DNA of 64,000 nt from positions 3,436,199 through 3,500,198 of the forward strand of contig CM001633.1 of the NCBI GenBank assembly GCA_000309945.1. Reading direction: 5' to 3'. Positions 34,436 to 45,200 of this stretch are shown piece by piece. Within the stretch, counting starts at the first letter, position 1. Each line of letters opens with the position of its first letter. A program made the translations under genes and the position numbers. The DNA is from Leptolyngbyaceae cyanobacterium JSC-12 (lineage in GTDB: Bacteria > Cyanobacteriota > Cyanobacteriia > Leptolyngbyales > Leptolyngbyaceae). The notes below the pieces were generated by a model. It searched no databases. It saw only the letters and a program-made list of their open reading frames with translations, and was not told the origin of the DNA.

Positions 34436-35587
34436 ATGAAAGCACCTAGAGTTTCTGTATTGACTCACGATATCAGCGGAGGAACATTCACTAATCTCTG
34501 CACTGCTTTGGTTCGCGGGTTTCAGGAGCTTGGGGCAGAGTGCAATTTAGTTGTCTTAGATGCTACTGAAGCAGAATTATCCAAGTTTCCAGATGTTCCC
34601 ATTGTGACGCTTAATGTAAAGCGAACGGCTTTTTCCTTACCGGCAACTGTTCGCTATTTACGCGAGTATCAACCGGATGTGTTATTACCCATGCCCTGGT
34701 ATTTCAATATTGTCGGTGTGTGGGCGCGGTTTTTAGCAGGAGTTAATACAAAAGTAGTGCTGGGTGAACACAATATTATTAGCCTGGAAGCCAGTATTGA
34801 ACATCGTGATAAAGTCCATCTTAGGTTTTTGCCGATTTTAATGCGATATACCTATCCACATGGGGATGGCTTAATTGGAGTGTCAAAAGATACGATTACA
34901 GATTTAGTTGACACCCTAAAAATCGCAGCTAATATTCCGATGAAAGTAGTGTTCAATCCAATCAATGTTGAGCGTGTTGAGCAGTTATCTCAAGAACCGA
35001 TTGAGCACCCCTGGTTTGAGAATTCGGAGATTCCAGTGATTGTGACTGCGGCTCGTCTTGCTAAGCAGAAACAACTGGATAGATTGCTGCGTGCCTTTGC
35101 TCAGGTGGTTCAAGACGTTCCAGCACGATTGTTGATTTTAGGAGAAGGTCCATTGCGGGGTGAATTGGAGGCGTTATGTCAAACGCTGGGAGTTGCAGCA
35201 TCCGTCTGGATGCCTGGGTATGATCCTAATCCTTACCGCTACATGGCAGCATGTGATGTATTTGTGCTGGCTTCGGCTTGGGAGGGCTGCCCGATCGCGC
35301 TGCAAGAAGCAATGGTCTGTGGGGCAGCTGTCGTGGTTACTGATGCACCAGGAGGAATGAAGGACATTATTGATCACGGCAAGTTTGGCATGCTGGTATC
35401 AACTGCAGACGTTAATGCGCTGGCAGCAGGAATTAAACAAGTTTTGACAAATCCAGACTTAAAACATTACTACCAGAAACAAGCCCGCCAGCGATCGCAG
35501 GATTTTCATTACTTGAACACTAGTCAACAGTATCTAGATTTTTGTCAACACATTATGTCCTCCCCTCAAACTCAGGAGGCATTCTAA
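34436..35587 (+). CDS. GT4-family glycosyltransferase
   Basis: 383 residues, third member of the paralogous set with the genes at 29404 and 31695. Shared signatures are SLPATVRYLREYQPDVLLPMPW, IVTAARLAKQKQLDRLLRAFAQV, ARLLILGEGPLRGELEAL and ASAWEGCPIALQEAMVCGAAVVVTDAPGG. The second Glu of E-x7-E is kept (EGCPIALQE). It is only 3 bp from the next gene, so co-translation is likely. Confidence 0.88.
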   Translation: MKAPRVSVLTHDISGGTFTNLCTALVRGFQELGAECNLVVLDATEAELSKFPDVPIVTLNVKRTAFSLPATVRYLREYQPDVLLPMPWYFNIVGVWARFLAGVNTKVVLGEHNIISLEASIEHRDKVHLRFLPILMRYTYPHGDGLIGVSKDTITDLVDTLKIAANIPMKVVFNPINVERVEQLSQEPIEHPWFENSEIPVIVTAARLAKQKQLDRLLRAFAQVVQDVPARLLILGEGPLRGELEALCQTLGVAASVWMPGYDPNPYRYMAACDVFVLASAWEGCPIALQEAMVCGAAVVVTDAPGGMKDIIDHGKFGMLVSTADVNALAAGIKQVLTNPDLKHYYQKQARQRSQDFHYLNTSQQYLDFCQHIMSSPQTQEAF

Positions 35588-35589
35588 CG

Positions 35590-36849
35590 ATGAAAGTGCT
35601 GCTATCAGCGTATGCGTGCGAACCAGGACGCGGAACCGAGTTAGGTGTTGGCTGGAATACAGTACGGGAAGTTGCCCGGTATCATGAAGTGTGGGTGCTG
35701 ACTCGTCCAGACGACGGACGGGAAGCGATTGAGGCAGAATTGGCGCAAAACCCAGTCCCAAACCTGCATTTTGTCTACTTTACGCTGCCCATTTGGGGAA
35801 GCGGTTGGAAATGGGGACAGGGTGCCTTTCAAATCCACTACTATCTCTGGCAAATCCAGGCTTATTTTGTTGCCCGAAGATTACATCGTGACATCGGGTT
35901 CGATCTGGCACATCACGTTACCTTCGTGAAATATTCCACCCCCAGTTTTCTCTCGTTATTGCCGATTCCGTTTATTTTTGGGCCAGTAGGCGGCGGTGAA
36001 GTCGCCCCCAAATCGTTCTATCGAGACTTCAGCCTGAAAGCAAAGATCTATGAGTTTTTGCGGGATCTAACGCGCTGGCTGGGTGAGATTGATCCCTTTA
36101 CCCAGTTAACGGTACACCGTAGCGCCTTAGCCTGGGCAACAACCGCAGACACAGCAAAGCGGCTGATCGCGATGGGCGGCAATAATGTTCAGGTGCTTTC
36201 CCAGGTGGGGCTGTTGCCCGAAGAAGTGAGCCAACTGGAGCAGTTTTCGGTATCTGATGAAGTGCCTTTGAGGTTTCTCAGCGTGGGTCGTTTCTTGCAC
36301 TGGAAAGGCTTTCACTTGGGGCTGCGGGCATTCGCCCAAGCAGAACTACCTCCTGAAGCGGAATACTGGCTGATCGGGAAAGGGCCAGAAGCAGCCAAAC
36401 TCCAGGCTTTAGCTGCAGAATTGGGGATCGCTGATCGCGTTAAGTTCTTTGATGAAATGCCCCGCACCGATTTAATGCATAAGCTGGGCACTTGTTTGGC
36501 GTTAGTTCACCCCAGTTTGCACGATTCAGGTGCGTTTGTATGCCTGGAAGCAATGGCGGCAGGTCGTCCTGTGGTTTGCTTAGATTTGGGCGGTCCTGCC
36601 GTGCAAGTAACCGCTGAAACTGGATTTAAGATTCCAGCCCATGATCCCGACCAGGCAATTCAGGGAATAGCAGCCGCTATGACTCAACTGGCACATGATC
36701 CTGTCTTGCGATCGCGCCTAGGTCAAGCAGGGCGACAACGAGTGAATGAACTCTTTAACTGGAAAACAAAGGGCAAGCTGTTAGTCGATGTATACGAAAC
36801 AATTTTGGTGCAGCAAGGAGGCATCGATGCGAGTCCTACTGGTTCATAA
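35590..36849 (+). CDS. GT4-family glycosyltransferase
   Basis: 419 residues starting MKVLLSAYACEPGRGTELGVGWN, an N-terminal signature common in bacterial EPS GT4 enzymes. The C-domain has LRFLSVGRFLHWKGFHLGLRAFA, YWLIGKGPEAAKLQAL and HPSLHDSGAFVCLEAMAAGRPVVCLDLGG (E-x7-E variant with D at the first position: HDSGAFVCLE). The ATG at 35590 is 3 bp after the previous stop. An upstream in-frame start at 35542 would overlap the previous gene by 46 bp and is rejected. Confidence 0.88.
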   Translation: MKVLLSAYACEPGRGTELGVGWNTVREVARYHEVWVLTRPDDGREAIEAELAQNPVPNLHFVYFTLPIWGSGWKWGQGAFQIHYYLWQIQAYFVARRLHRDIGFDLAHHVTFVKYSTPSFLSLLPIPFIFGPVGGGEVAPKSFYRDFSLKAKIYEFLRDLTRWLGEIDPFTQLTVHRSALAWATTADTAKRLIAMGGNNVQVLSQVGLLPEEVSQLEQFSVSDEVPLRFLSVGRFLHWKGFHLGLRAFAQAELPPEAEYWLIGKGPEAAKLQALAAELGIADRVKFFDEMPRTDLMHKLGTCLALVHPSLHDSGAFVCLEAMAAGRPVVCLDLGGPAVQVTAETGFKIPAHDPDQAIQGIAAAMTQLAHDPVLRSRLGQAGRQRVNELFNWKTKGKLLVDVYETILVQQGGIDASPTGS

Positions 36850-38017
36850 CTATTACCAGCAACCAGGCGGCGAAGAGCAAATTTTTGCCACCGAAGCGTC
36901 GCTGCTGGAGTCTCACGGGCATGATGTTTTGCGCTACACCGTGCACAATGATCAAATCCCCAATGCCAATCCATTACTGGTAGCAAAGAAAACCCTATGG
37001 AATAGTACAGTTTATCAAGATTTGCGATCGCTATTGCAGCGAGAAAAGCCTCAGATTGTTCATTTTCACAACACCTTTCCGCTCATCTCTCCGGCTGCCT
37101 ACTATGCCGTTCAGGATGAAGGCATTCCAGTTGTCCAAACGCTACACAATTATCGGTTGCTCTGCCCCAACGCACTCTTCTTCCGTAAGGGGAAGATTTG
37201 CGAAGACTGTTTAGGAAAGCCAATTCCACTCCCTGGCGTGATTCACGGTTGCTATCGCGGTAGCCGCGTAGCTAGCGCTGTCGTCGCTGCTAATATCAGT
37301 CTGCACACATGGCTTGGCACCTGGAGCAAAGCGGTGGATGTGTTTATTGCCTATAGCCGCTTCGCGATGGATAAGTTTATTCAAGGCGGTATCCCCGCCG
37401 AAAAACTCGCATTTAAGACGAATTTTCTGCATCCTGCACCTGAACCAGGTGAAGGTAAGGGCGGTTATGGGCTGTTTGTAGGGCGATTATCGATAGAAAA
37501 AGGCTTAGGCGTCATGCTGGATGCCTGGCGTAAATTGGACGGCAAAATTCCTCTGAAGATTTTGGGCGACGGTCCAATGGCAGGGTTAGTGACTGAAGCG
37601 ATGCAGGAAATGCCTGAAATTGAATGGCTAGGACGTAGACCGTTAGAGGAAGTGTATGAAGTCGTGGGCAATGCCGCCTTTCTGGTGTTTCCGTCGGAAT
37701 GGTACGAGACGTTTGGACGAGTAGCGATCGAAGCCTTTGCCAGAGGAACACCCGTTGTGGCATCCAAAATTGGTGCAATTACCGAATTAATCGATCATGA
37801 ACGGACTGGATTACACTTTCGTCCCAGTGATTCTGCCGATTTAGCTGCCAAGATCCAGTGGTTGTTAGACCATCCAGTAGAACTTAAACAGATGCGGCAG
37901 GCAGCCCGGACTGAATTTGAAGCGAAGTACACCGCAGAGGACAACTACCATAGACTGATGGAGATTTACACACAGGCTCAAACCTATAAACGTGAAGCTT
38001 CCATAAAGATTCAATGA
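36827..38017 (+). CDS. GT4-family glycosyltransferase
   Basis: 396 residues starting MRVLLVHNYYQQPGGEEQIFATEASLL. A cysteine-containing segment YRLLCPNALFFRKGKICEDCLG (about residues 108-129, four Cys with HGCY) is typical of one EPS GT4 subgroup. The C-domain has GLFVGRLSIEKGLGVMLDAWRKL and FPSEWYETFGRVAIEAFARGTPVVASKIG with E-x7-E (ETFGRVAIE). The start overlaps the end of the previous gene by 23 bp, again indicating one operon. Confidence 0.9.
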   Translation: MRVLLVHNYYQQPGGEEQIFATEASLLESHGHDVLRYTVHNDQIPNANPLLVAKKTLWNSTVYQDLRSLLQREKPQIVHFHNTFPLISPAAYYAVQDEGIPVVQTLHNYRLLCPNALFFRKGKICEDCLGKPIPLPGVIHGCYRGSRVASAVVAANISLHTWLGTWSKAVDVFIAYSRFAMDKFIQGGIPAEKLAFKTNFLHPAPEPGEGKGGYGLFVGRLSIEKGLGVMLDAWRKLDGKIPLKILGDGPMAGLVTEAMQEMPEIEWLGRRPLEEVYEVVGNAAFLVFPSEWYETFGRVAIEAFARGTPVVASKIGAITELIDHERTGLHFRPSDSADLAAKIQWLLDHPVELKQMRQAARTEFEAKYTAEDNYHRLMEIYTQAQTYKREASIKIQ

Positions 38018-38184
38018 AGAGACCAGCAAAACTTTAATTCTATTTTGTAGACTCTGAGTGAAAAATACAAATCAGTAGGTAGAAAAGTCAACATTCTCCA
38101 GGCATTGAGCCATTTCAAAGGGGAATTAAGTTCGAATTAAGCTCACCAAATCTGAGTCCATTCTTTCACTTGGAGAAATCGGAA

Positions 38185-40596
38185 ATGGGAAGTATTGACA
38201 CTTTTTTGCCTGCGAATGCTCTGTCTGCTGATTTCGATTGGTCTACACAGCAGTCCGTTGCGGGATTATCTACAGAGCCATCTCTCTATAGTTGGGGACC
38301 TTTGCTATTGCCCTCAAGTACTGCATTTTACCCAGGCTCTTCCAGCAAAGAAGAGGATTATGAGGACTACAGGGAAGATTCGTGGCGCGATCGCCCCATC
38401 CTTCGTGCCCCACTTGACACTACTCCACCCATAGCTAGCTTAAGTGCTGCTAACGTCACAGTTGGGGGCGGAACCGTTTACCAGTTTACGGTTACTTATT
38501 CAGATGATACGGCGATGAACCTAGCGACCCTTGATGGCGGTGATATTCGAGTAACTGGTCCAAATTGCTTTACTCAAATGGCTGCTTTAGTTAGCATTAG
38601 CACGCCTCAAAGTGGTAGTCCACCCACAGCAACCTACCAAATCAACGCGCCTGGAGGACGCTGGGATCTTGCCGATAATGGAATATACACGCTTATCTTG
38701 GAGCCGAATCAAGTTAGCGATACCAGTGGCAACTTCATCCCAACAGCAACCCTGGGAACGTTTTTGGTAGATGCGACAACCACTCGACCGTCGGTCGAAG
38801 CCAATATAGTTTTTCCGGCAGATGCAGGGGTATTGAATGTTAAAGACTTTGGTGCAAAAGGAGATGGTGTCACAGACGATACAGCCGCCATCCAAGCAGC
38901 ACTCAACGCCTTCCCCAATGGCAGACGAATTATCTATTTGCCCAATGGCACATACTTGGTTTCTAATACCTTGTCATGGTCCGCTGGGACTGGCATTGGC
39001 GATGATTACAAAAACACCATCTTGCAAGGGCAGAGCGAAAGCGGAGCAATCATTAAGCTGAAAGATAATGCTCCTGGCTTTACGAATGTGAATGCACCAA
39101 AATCTGTTATCTTTACCGGTCCCGCGCCTGCCCAGCGTTTTGGCAACTCAATTCGGAACTTGACCGTGGATACAGGGGCTGGCAATCTGGGCGCCATTGG
39201 GGTTCAGTTCAATGCCAGCAATCAGGGTTCAATACGCAACGTCACCATTCGCTCCGGGGATGGGCAGGGGGTGAATGGGTTGGATATGAATTTCACAGAT
39301 GAAATCGGACCGCTCTTGGTGAAAGATGTTACGGTCAATGGATTTCAATACGGGATTCGAACTGGGTTTACAGTCAATAGCCAAACCCTGGAAAATATTA
39401 CGCTCAATAATCAAAGCGTATATGGGCTGTATAACACTGGTCAAGTTATTAACATTCGTGGCTTAACCAGTAATAACGCAGTCACTGGAATTTATAACGC
39501 TGGTGGGCGAGTTACCGTGCTTGATTCATCATTCAATGGAATCGGTGAAAGTGCTGCCACCAGACCCGCCATTATCAACGACTTTCAGCTTGATCTGGTA
39601 GTTCGCAACATTACAACTTCAGGCTATCAATCAGCTATCCAAAGTGCAGGAACAACGCTGGCAGGTCCATCTGTTTCCGAGTTTATTTCGGGCGGTGTAA
39701 TCAGTCAGTTTTCTTCTCCAATGCGGACGCTGAATTTGCCCATTCAGGAAACTCCAGATGTTCCTTGGGATGATCCTGTCACCACTCCTTGGGCAAACGT
39801 GGTTTCTTTCGGGGCAATTCCTAACGATGGGCTGGATGATACTGCTGCAATTCAGGCTGCAATTGATTCAGGTAGCACGACTGTCTACTTTCCAGTAGGA
39901 ACTTATAACATCCAGAACACGATTCTAGTTCGCAACAATGTTCGCCGAGTGCTCGGAACAGAAGCAAACATTGAGATGCCCAATACCGTCAATCCTGGAT
40001 TCAAAGTAGTTGATGGCACAAGTCCTGTTGTGGTGATTGAACGACTTCAAGCTGGGTTTAACTTTACGCCAACATTTGAAAATGCATCTTCCCGAACACT
40101 CGTGATACGAGACTCTACTAATGTATCCGGTAATATGACAGGTCGCGGTGATGTATTCCTCGAAAATGTAGTCTCCAATCCTTTTCAAAATTGGACATTC
40201 AACGGGCAGAATGTTTGGGCGCGGCAATTTAATGTGGAAAATGAGGGGACTCATGTTATCAACAATGGTGCAAATCTCTGGATTTTTGGATTGAAAACTG
40301 AACGGGGCGGAACCTTGATTGACACTAGAGCAGGTGGAAAAACTGAGTTGCTTGGTGGTCTTGCCTATACAACGACGGCAGGTCCAAACGGCAATCAGAG
40401 CGACCCGATGTTCATCAATACTGAATCTTCAATTTCAATCACGCTGGGTGAGGTTAATTTTGGAATATTGGGCTACTCTACCTACGTCCAGGAGACAAGA
40501 GGAGGAGTGACTCGTAATTTGTCGAGTAGTAGCCTCCAGAATTACATTGGTGGAGGCAAGCATATTCCGCTCTATGTGGGATATTCAGGTAATTGA
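38185..40596 (+). CDS. Two-domain pectate-lyase-like beta-helix protein
   Basis: 803 residues. A low-complexity N-terminus with an acidic stretch (SSKEEDYEDYREDSWRDR, about 55-75) is followed by an Ig-like domain (DTTPPIASLSAANVTVGGG to about 200). Two Pectate_lyase_3 modules follow, each opened by the same signature: VLNVKDFGAKGDGVTDDTAAIQ (about 221) and WANVVSFGAIPNDGLDDTAAIQ (about 536). Right-handed beta-helix rungs with many Asn follow. No signal peptide is seen; cyanobacterial surface proteins of this kind often leave by type I secretion. It may cut or modify the polysaccharide of the cluster. ATG 38185 has GGAG upstream. Confidence 0.87.
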   Translation: MGSIDTFLPANALSADFDWSTQQSVAGLSTEPSLYSWGPLLLPSSTAFYPGSSSKEEDYEDYREDSWRDRPILRAPLDTTPPIASLSAANVTVGGGTVYQFTVTYSDDTAMNLATLDGGDIRVTGPNCFTQMAALVSISTPQSGSPPTATYQINAPGGRWDLADNGIYTLILEPNQVSDTSGNFIPTATLGTFLVDATTTRPSVEANIVFPADAGVLNVKDFGAKGDGVTDDTAAIQAALNAFPNGRRIIYLPNGTYLVSNTLSWSAGTGIGDDYKNTILQGQSESGAIIKLKDNAPGFTNVNAPKSVIFTGPAPAQRFGNSIRNLTVDTGAGNLGAIGVQFNASNQGSIRNVTIRSGDGQGVNGLDMNFTDEIGPLLVKDVTVNGFQYGIRTGFTVNSQTLENITLNNQSVYGLYNTGQVINIRGLTSNNAVTGIYNAGGRVTVLDSSFNGIGESAATRPAIINDFQLDLVVRNITTSGYQSAIQSAGTTLAGPSVSEFISGGVISQFSSPMRTLNLPIQETPDVPWDDPVTTPWANVVSFGAIPNDGLDDTAAIQAAIDSGSTTVYFPVGTYNIQNTILVRNNVRRVLGTEANIEMPNTVNPGFKVVDGTSPVVVIERLQAGFNFTPTFENASSRTLVIRDSTNVSGNMTGRGDVFLENVVSNPFQNWTFNGQNVWARQFNVENEGTHVINNGANLWIFGLKTERGGTLIDTRAGGKTELLGGLAYTTTAGPNGNQSDPMFINTESSISITLGEVNFGILGYSTYVQETRGGVTRNLSSSSLQNYIGGGKHIPLYVGYSGN

Positions 40597-40637
40597 AAGC
40601 CGGTTGTGGTTGTGCATACGTTGTGGTGAATAGGTGA

Positions 40638-41981
40638 ATGACTACGCAATTAGAGACGGTTACTAAACCAAAAGGATATGTTACAAATTCCAACCTGACT
40701 CTGTTTGCGGTCGCAACGGCTCTATTCCCTCGCGTTCTCATCCCATTAAAAATTCCTTCGGTTATTAATTTTCTGCACTTTGCAATGATTCCACTTGCTT
40801 GTGGATCAACGTTGTTAAATTCTCGCAGCAAAGATCCCAAGCAAGTTGCCCTTTCAAAACAACTTCTAGGTGGGTTATTTTTTTTCCTGATCGTAGTGTT
40901 TGCAAGTGCACTGTTGAATGATGCAGGTGTTGTTAATGCAGTCTTGAGCTATCTGCTGCTAGCAGAGCCTTTTATTCTCATCTTGACAATTGTCAGCTTG
41001 CCAATGGCACCAGATAACTATGAGCGGTTCCGAACCTGGATCTTGCAATGTGCCATGATCAACCTGATATTTGCTTACGTTCAGAAATATGTTTTTCGGT
41101 TGGATCGATTAATTGGACTGGAAGATAACGTGAAAGGCATCTTCATCGGGCAAGGAGCTGGCCACGTGATTGGTGGCTCCGTCGCGATGACCTTTGCTGT
41201 GTATTATTTCGTAACTGCTAAGAGCAAACCATTTTGGTTTCGGGTTGCGATCGTCTTAGCCTGTTTCAATCACTTGATTATTTCAGATACTAAGCAAGTA
41301 CTCTTATCCTTTATCGCTGCTTATGTCTTACTTTATTTGATTAATGTCAAAGATATTAGAAAAACACTCATGTACCTCGTGTTAGGGGTTATTGCTGGAA
41401 GTGCCTTCCTTTGGGCGATTTATAACATTGAATATCTTGAACCCTACACCGTATGGATTCGACCAGAAATTTATGGTCCGGATGGTGAAGCAACCCGCTT
41501 AAAGTTTGCCACATTCCGAATTGCTGTTGGACACTATCATTCTCCCCTCAATTGGTTGTTAGGGCTTGGACCAGGTCATACAGTAGGGCGGCTAGGGGGA
41601 TGGATGTTATACGCTTACTGGAACCTGCTTGGACCATTAGGAGCCACTATGCATATTGCAAGTGCTGAGGTCTGGATGGCAGTGGGAGCAAGCTGGTTAG
41701 GAGATCAATCTAGCTTGTTCTCCCCTTTGTTCGGTTGGGCAGGGATTTGGGGAGATTTAGGAATTCTTGGAATCGCAGCTTATTTCTACCTGGCATTTAT
41801 CGTATGGCAGAAAGTTTGTGTAATTGATCTTTCCAAGTATTTAATGCTAACGGTATTTGTTTTCGGTCTCATCTTTTCTCAACTTGAAGAACCAGGCTAC
41901 ACATTGTTTGTTGCCACGATGATTGGGTTGGGTTGGCAGGATTATCAAAACAACGTTAGGAACAAACTGGCACAGCAATGA
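40638..41981 (+). CDS. Wzy-like polysaccharide polymerase
   Basis: Polytopic membrane protein of 447 residues with about 10-12 helices. A large periplasmic loop (about 270-345) carries RPEIYGPDGEATRLKFATFRIAVGHYHSPLNWLLGLGPGHTVGRLGG, which resembles the loop of O-antigen ligase/polymerase proteins. It would link repeat units on the outer face of the membrane. It is the last gene of the rightward EPS unit, 41 bp after the beta-helix gene. Ligase versus polymerase cannot be separated from sequence alone; context favours a polymerase. Confidence 0.8.
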   Translation: MTTQLETVTKPKGYVTNSNLTLFAVATALFPRVLIPLKIPSVINFLHFAMIPLACGSTLLNSRSKDPKQVALSKQLLGGLFFFLIVVFASALLNDAGVVNAVLSYLLLAEPFILILTIVSLPMAPDNYERFRTWILQCAMINLIFAYVQKYVFRLDRLIGLEDNVKGIFIGQGAGHVIGGSVAMTFAVYYFVTAKSKPFWFRVAIVLACFNHLIISDTKQVLLSFIAAYVLLYLINVKDIRKTLMYLVLGVIAGSAFLWAIYNIEYLEPYTVWIRPEIYGPDGEATRLKFATFRIAVGHYHSPLNWLLGLGPGHTVGRLGGWMLYAYWNLLGPLGATMHIASAEVWMAVGASWLGDQSSLFSPLFGWAGIWGDLGILGIAAYFYLAFIVWQKVCVIDLSKYLMLTVFVFGLIFSQLEEPGYTLFVATMIGLGWQDYQNNVRNKLAQQ

Positions 41982-41987
41982 TCTGTG

Positions 41988-42197
41988 CTAAGGCAAGTCA
42001 AAATAGCTCAGGATCTTGAGCACAATGGCAGTAATCACAATTTGGACAATTACTTGTACAGGTGTTTGAAGAGGAGCGGAATCTGCCTGACCTGCTGCAG
42101 CTTGCGCTTGCGCAGCTATGGCGTGGGTTGTGCCTAGCAGGAAAAGTGTACAACCAAGGATTCTGAGAAATTTGAGACTGAGAAATTTGTGTGACAT
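41988..42197 (-). CDS. Small secreted or membrane protein, 69 aa
   Basis: An N-terminal signal peptide (FLRILGCTLFLLGTTHAIAAQA) leaves about 40 residues, including a second hydrophobic segment (PVQVIVQIVITAIVLKILSYF). A Cys lies within the signal sequence. It is 54 bp after the fusion gene on the same strand and converges with wzy at a 6-bp gap. No family recognised; it could be a small partner of the GT-C fusion protein. Confidence 0.6.
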   Translation of the reverse strand: MSHKFLSLKFLRILGCTLFLLGTTHAIAAQAQAAAGQADSAPLQTPVQVIVQIVITAIVLKILSYFDLP

Positions 42198-42251
42198 AGT
42201 ATGCAGCTTGTGGGGACTAAGAGGGTATAGAGGATAGGAGATAGGAAACTG

Positions 42252-45200
42252 CTAGGATGCTTTCTGCATCACTACTACATTAACCGGAACATTGGGCGGA
42301 AAAGCAGAGCCAAGCTGGACAGGAATCTTCTCGCCTTGAATTTGCACTGTTAATTGCTTGCCATCCCAATTCCAATTCACTAGATTTCCACCAACCGCAA
42401 GTCCTTTCACATTCAGGGGCTGGCTCAACCATTGCGGTTGAACTCCCGCACCAATAACCAAGGTGGGGATACTCTTTGCTTGATCAACATATGCCAACAT
42501 ATCTAATTGCAGCAATGCCATTTCAGCCGCAGTCCGGTAGTGAGGAGTGATGTTGGGAGGATTGACCCAACCGCGAAACCGATGCCAGTGAGAAAGGCTC
42601 TGAGGGGAAGCACTTGCTTCTGGACCATCATTATTTCCCCACCAGGTATACAGTCCGGGCGAAGCTTGATGTTCCCAGAACCATTTCAGGGTTGACCAAA
42701 CACGATCGCGATCGCCCAACAATAGCCACTGATGGGTTTCAGCCAAATTGAAAAAAGGATTAGCGGGTGGTTGGCGCAGTCGTCCCGTCTTGTCATGCTG
42801 AGCAGCCCAATGTGTTTGCAGCGATTGGTCAAACTCATTTTGGTTAATCGCTGCAATCCAACTGGGCCAGAGGCCGTTAGTGTATGAGGCATCTAATCTG
42901 GAGAACTTAGCCTGGAATCGTTTTTGCCAGACTGTTTGCATTTGGTTTGCTTGCTCACGCCAACGTTTAGCATCCGCTGGTTGATTCATACGATCGGCTA
43001 AGGCAGCCGCATCTTGCAGTGCACGGTAGCTCATGATACTGGCAGTCGTATCAAGACTAATCAATCCCTGTGCTCCATCCATTTTGCCTGAAACTGTGTC
43101 TGTCGTGAGAAAGTCTGGATGCTCTGAGAAGGGAATTTTAGACTGTTCAACTACCGGATATCCGGGTCGGTTAGTGGTTGCCATATCCATAATCAGTTCC
43201 GCCTTGCGACGAACGTGCGACCAAAGCCACTGATCGTAATCTGGCTGCTGCAACTGCTTGGCAACGGTTTCTAACGCCCAAATCCCCAATGCTGGAATAT
43301 CAGCTTCTGAGTGAGTACCGTTGAGAAAGTCGGTTTCGGCAAAGTAGGTGGATAGTTGCCTGGCAACTTCTAGCTGCCCCGACCGGGCAAGCGCAACCAA
43401 TTGATAAGCACCATCTCGAAAACGAGGTAAGGTATAACTGAGTGGATCACTGGGGCGTGTGCGATCGCCAACCAACCCCATTAAGAGGTGATTCACCTGC
43501 GCCTTGAGACTATCTACAAATTGCTGATCAGGCAAGTTCAGAGCGAACGTCTCTGGAGTTTCTGATACCTGCAAAACGGGTTTGGGCAATGTGGCAGAAT
43601 CTTCAATCACCAAGTTCCACGTAGTACCTTCACCCAACTCCACCCGAGCAAATCCCCAGCCCTTCTCATCGCTCCACTGAGTCGCATCTGATTTCTGCTG
43701 CATCCAGCCTGGTGATCGCTCGCTACCCAGATAAACCCTGGCTTGAGACGGAATGTTCTTAATCGACCAGCGATCGTTAATTAGCAAGCGTTGCTCATCC
43801 CAGTTCAACGAGGAGATAGCACCTCCGGCAGGTCCTACACTCCGAAACACGATCGCAGTCCGATGACTGGGCTGGGCTGGCACCTTTAAATTCAATTGCC
43901 ATGTTCCAACACTCAGAGGCGACCAGATTGCTTCATAGAATTCTGTATTTGCCCGAATTCCAGGCGTTTTGCTGCCAGGAATGTCCACGAATTGCTGCTG
44001 AATCTTATCCAGTGGAATCGCATCACTTGTGGTTTGCAAGTTGCCATCTTTATCAAGCAACCAGATTGTAACGCCAAAACTCCCCGCAACTGGACTGAAG
44101 CTACCACCAGGCTCATAGTAGGCTTTGTGGCTTTGATCAGTCCCAGGTATGGCTACAACGACATGCCCAACATTCCGCCCCCAGGGATCGGAGGGACGTA
44201 CCTGCATCTGTGCTTCAAGCCGTTGCTGTTGAGTTCCATAATCTAGCAAGGCAGTTGTGACCTGGTTGAACTGCGATCGGTTATTGATACCCGCACTCAC
44301 AACCAGCACCGCAGCAAACACCAATCCCACCAAACGCAAACGTGTCAGGGAACTGAAGGCCGCCAGTGTGATCAGCAAAGGGGCAAAGTGCAGTGAATAG
44401 ATAAACGTCTCTTCAGAACCGTAAATGCTGTGCATGAAGAGTTGTCCAAGAATCGTTAATCCCAGAACAATCCGCAGTTTGGGATATTGATTTGTAGAGA
44501 AAAAGCCCCAGATGCCTAAACCCAGAAGTCCAGTCCAAGCAATAACGGCGATCGTGCCCCAAAAACCGCCCGAACCAGGCGCTAGCGTATCAACCTGAAT
44601 CTCAGCCCATCCTGGTCTGTCGAGAGAGTCACTAAATTGGGATGCTGGCATCACAATGGTTTGATAGAAAAAGGAGCTAATCGCTGACAGCACACTACCG
44701 TGCTCTGGTTCAGCCATAAACTTCTTTTCCCCAATGAAGGTTCGTAAAGAAAAGGAGTAACCTGAATTGCGAAAAATGACTCGTTGGACGATCCAGAGCA
44801 CATTTGCCACGCCAAAACTAACTAGCATAATCTGCAGGAACTTTTTCCAACGCTGATTAACCAGCGTGGTCAAAATTCCTACCATCCAATTGGTAATCGT
44901 AACGCTGAGAGTGACAACATTTAATGCTACAAACCAGGCTGGAGACAACTTCTGATATTGAGTTAGCACCACAAACACAAGCGCAATCAGAATCGTTAAT
45001 GAACCGAATGGGAAGGACTCTGGGACAACAAACCAAAAGATTGCAGCAGCACTAACACCCCCAACCAAACTAAATAAGGTTGCATCTAACCGCCGCCCAC
45101 TCACCAAGCGAAACAGGACGAACAACAGCCCGGTCCAGATTGCAACAACCAACGCAAGCACAACTCTGGCAGCCAGGATTGGTTCAAGGCGAAATATTTT

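Noticed and set aside
35542-35589. Upstream start for the GT4 at 35590
   Set aside because: It overlaps the previous gene by 46 bp, while ATG 35590 gives the family N-terminus MKVLLSAYACEPG.
38018-38184. Search for an RNA gene or promoter element before the beta-helix gene
   Set aside because: AT-rich sequence with no tRNA fold or strong hairpin; it may hold a promoter but nothing can be supported.
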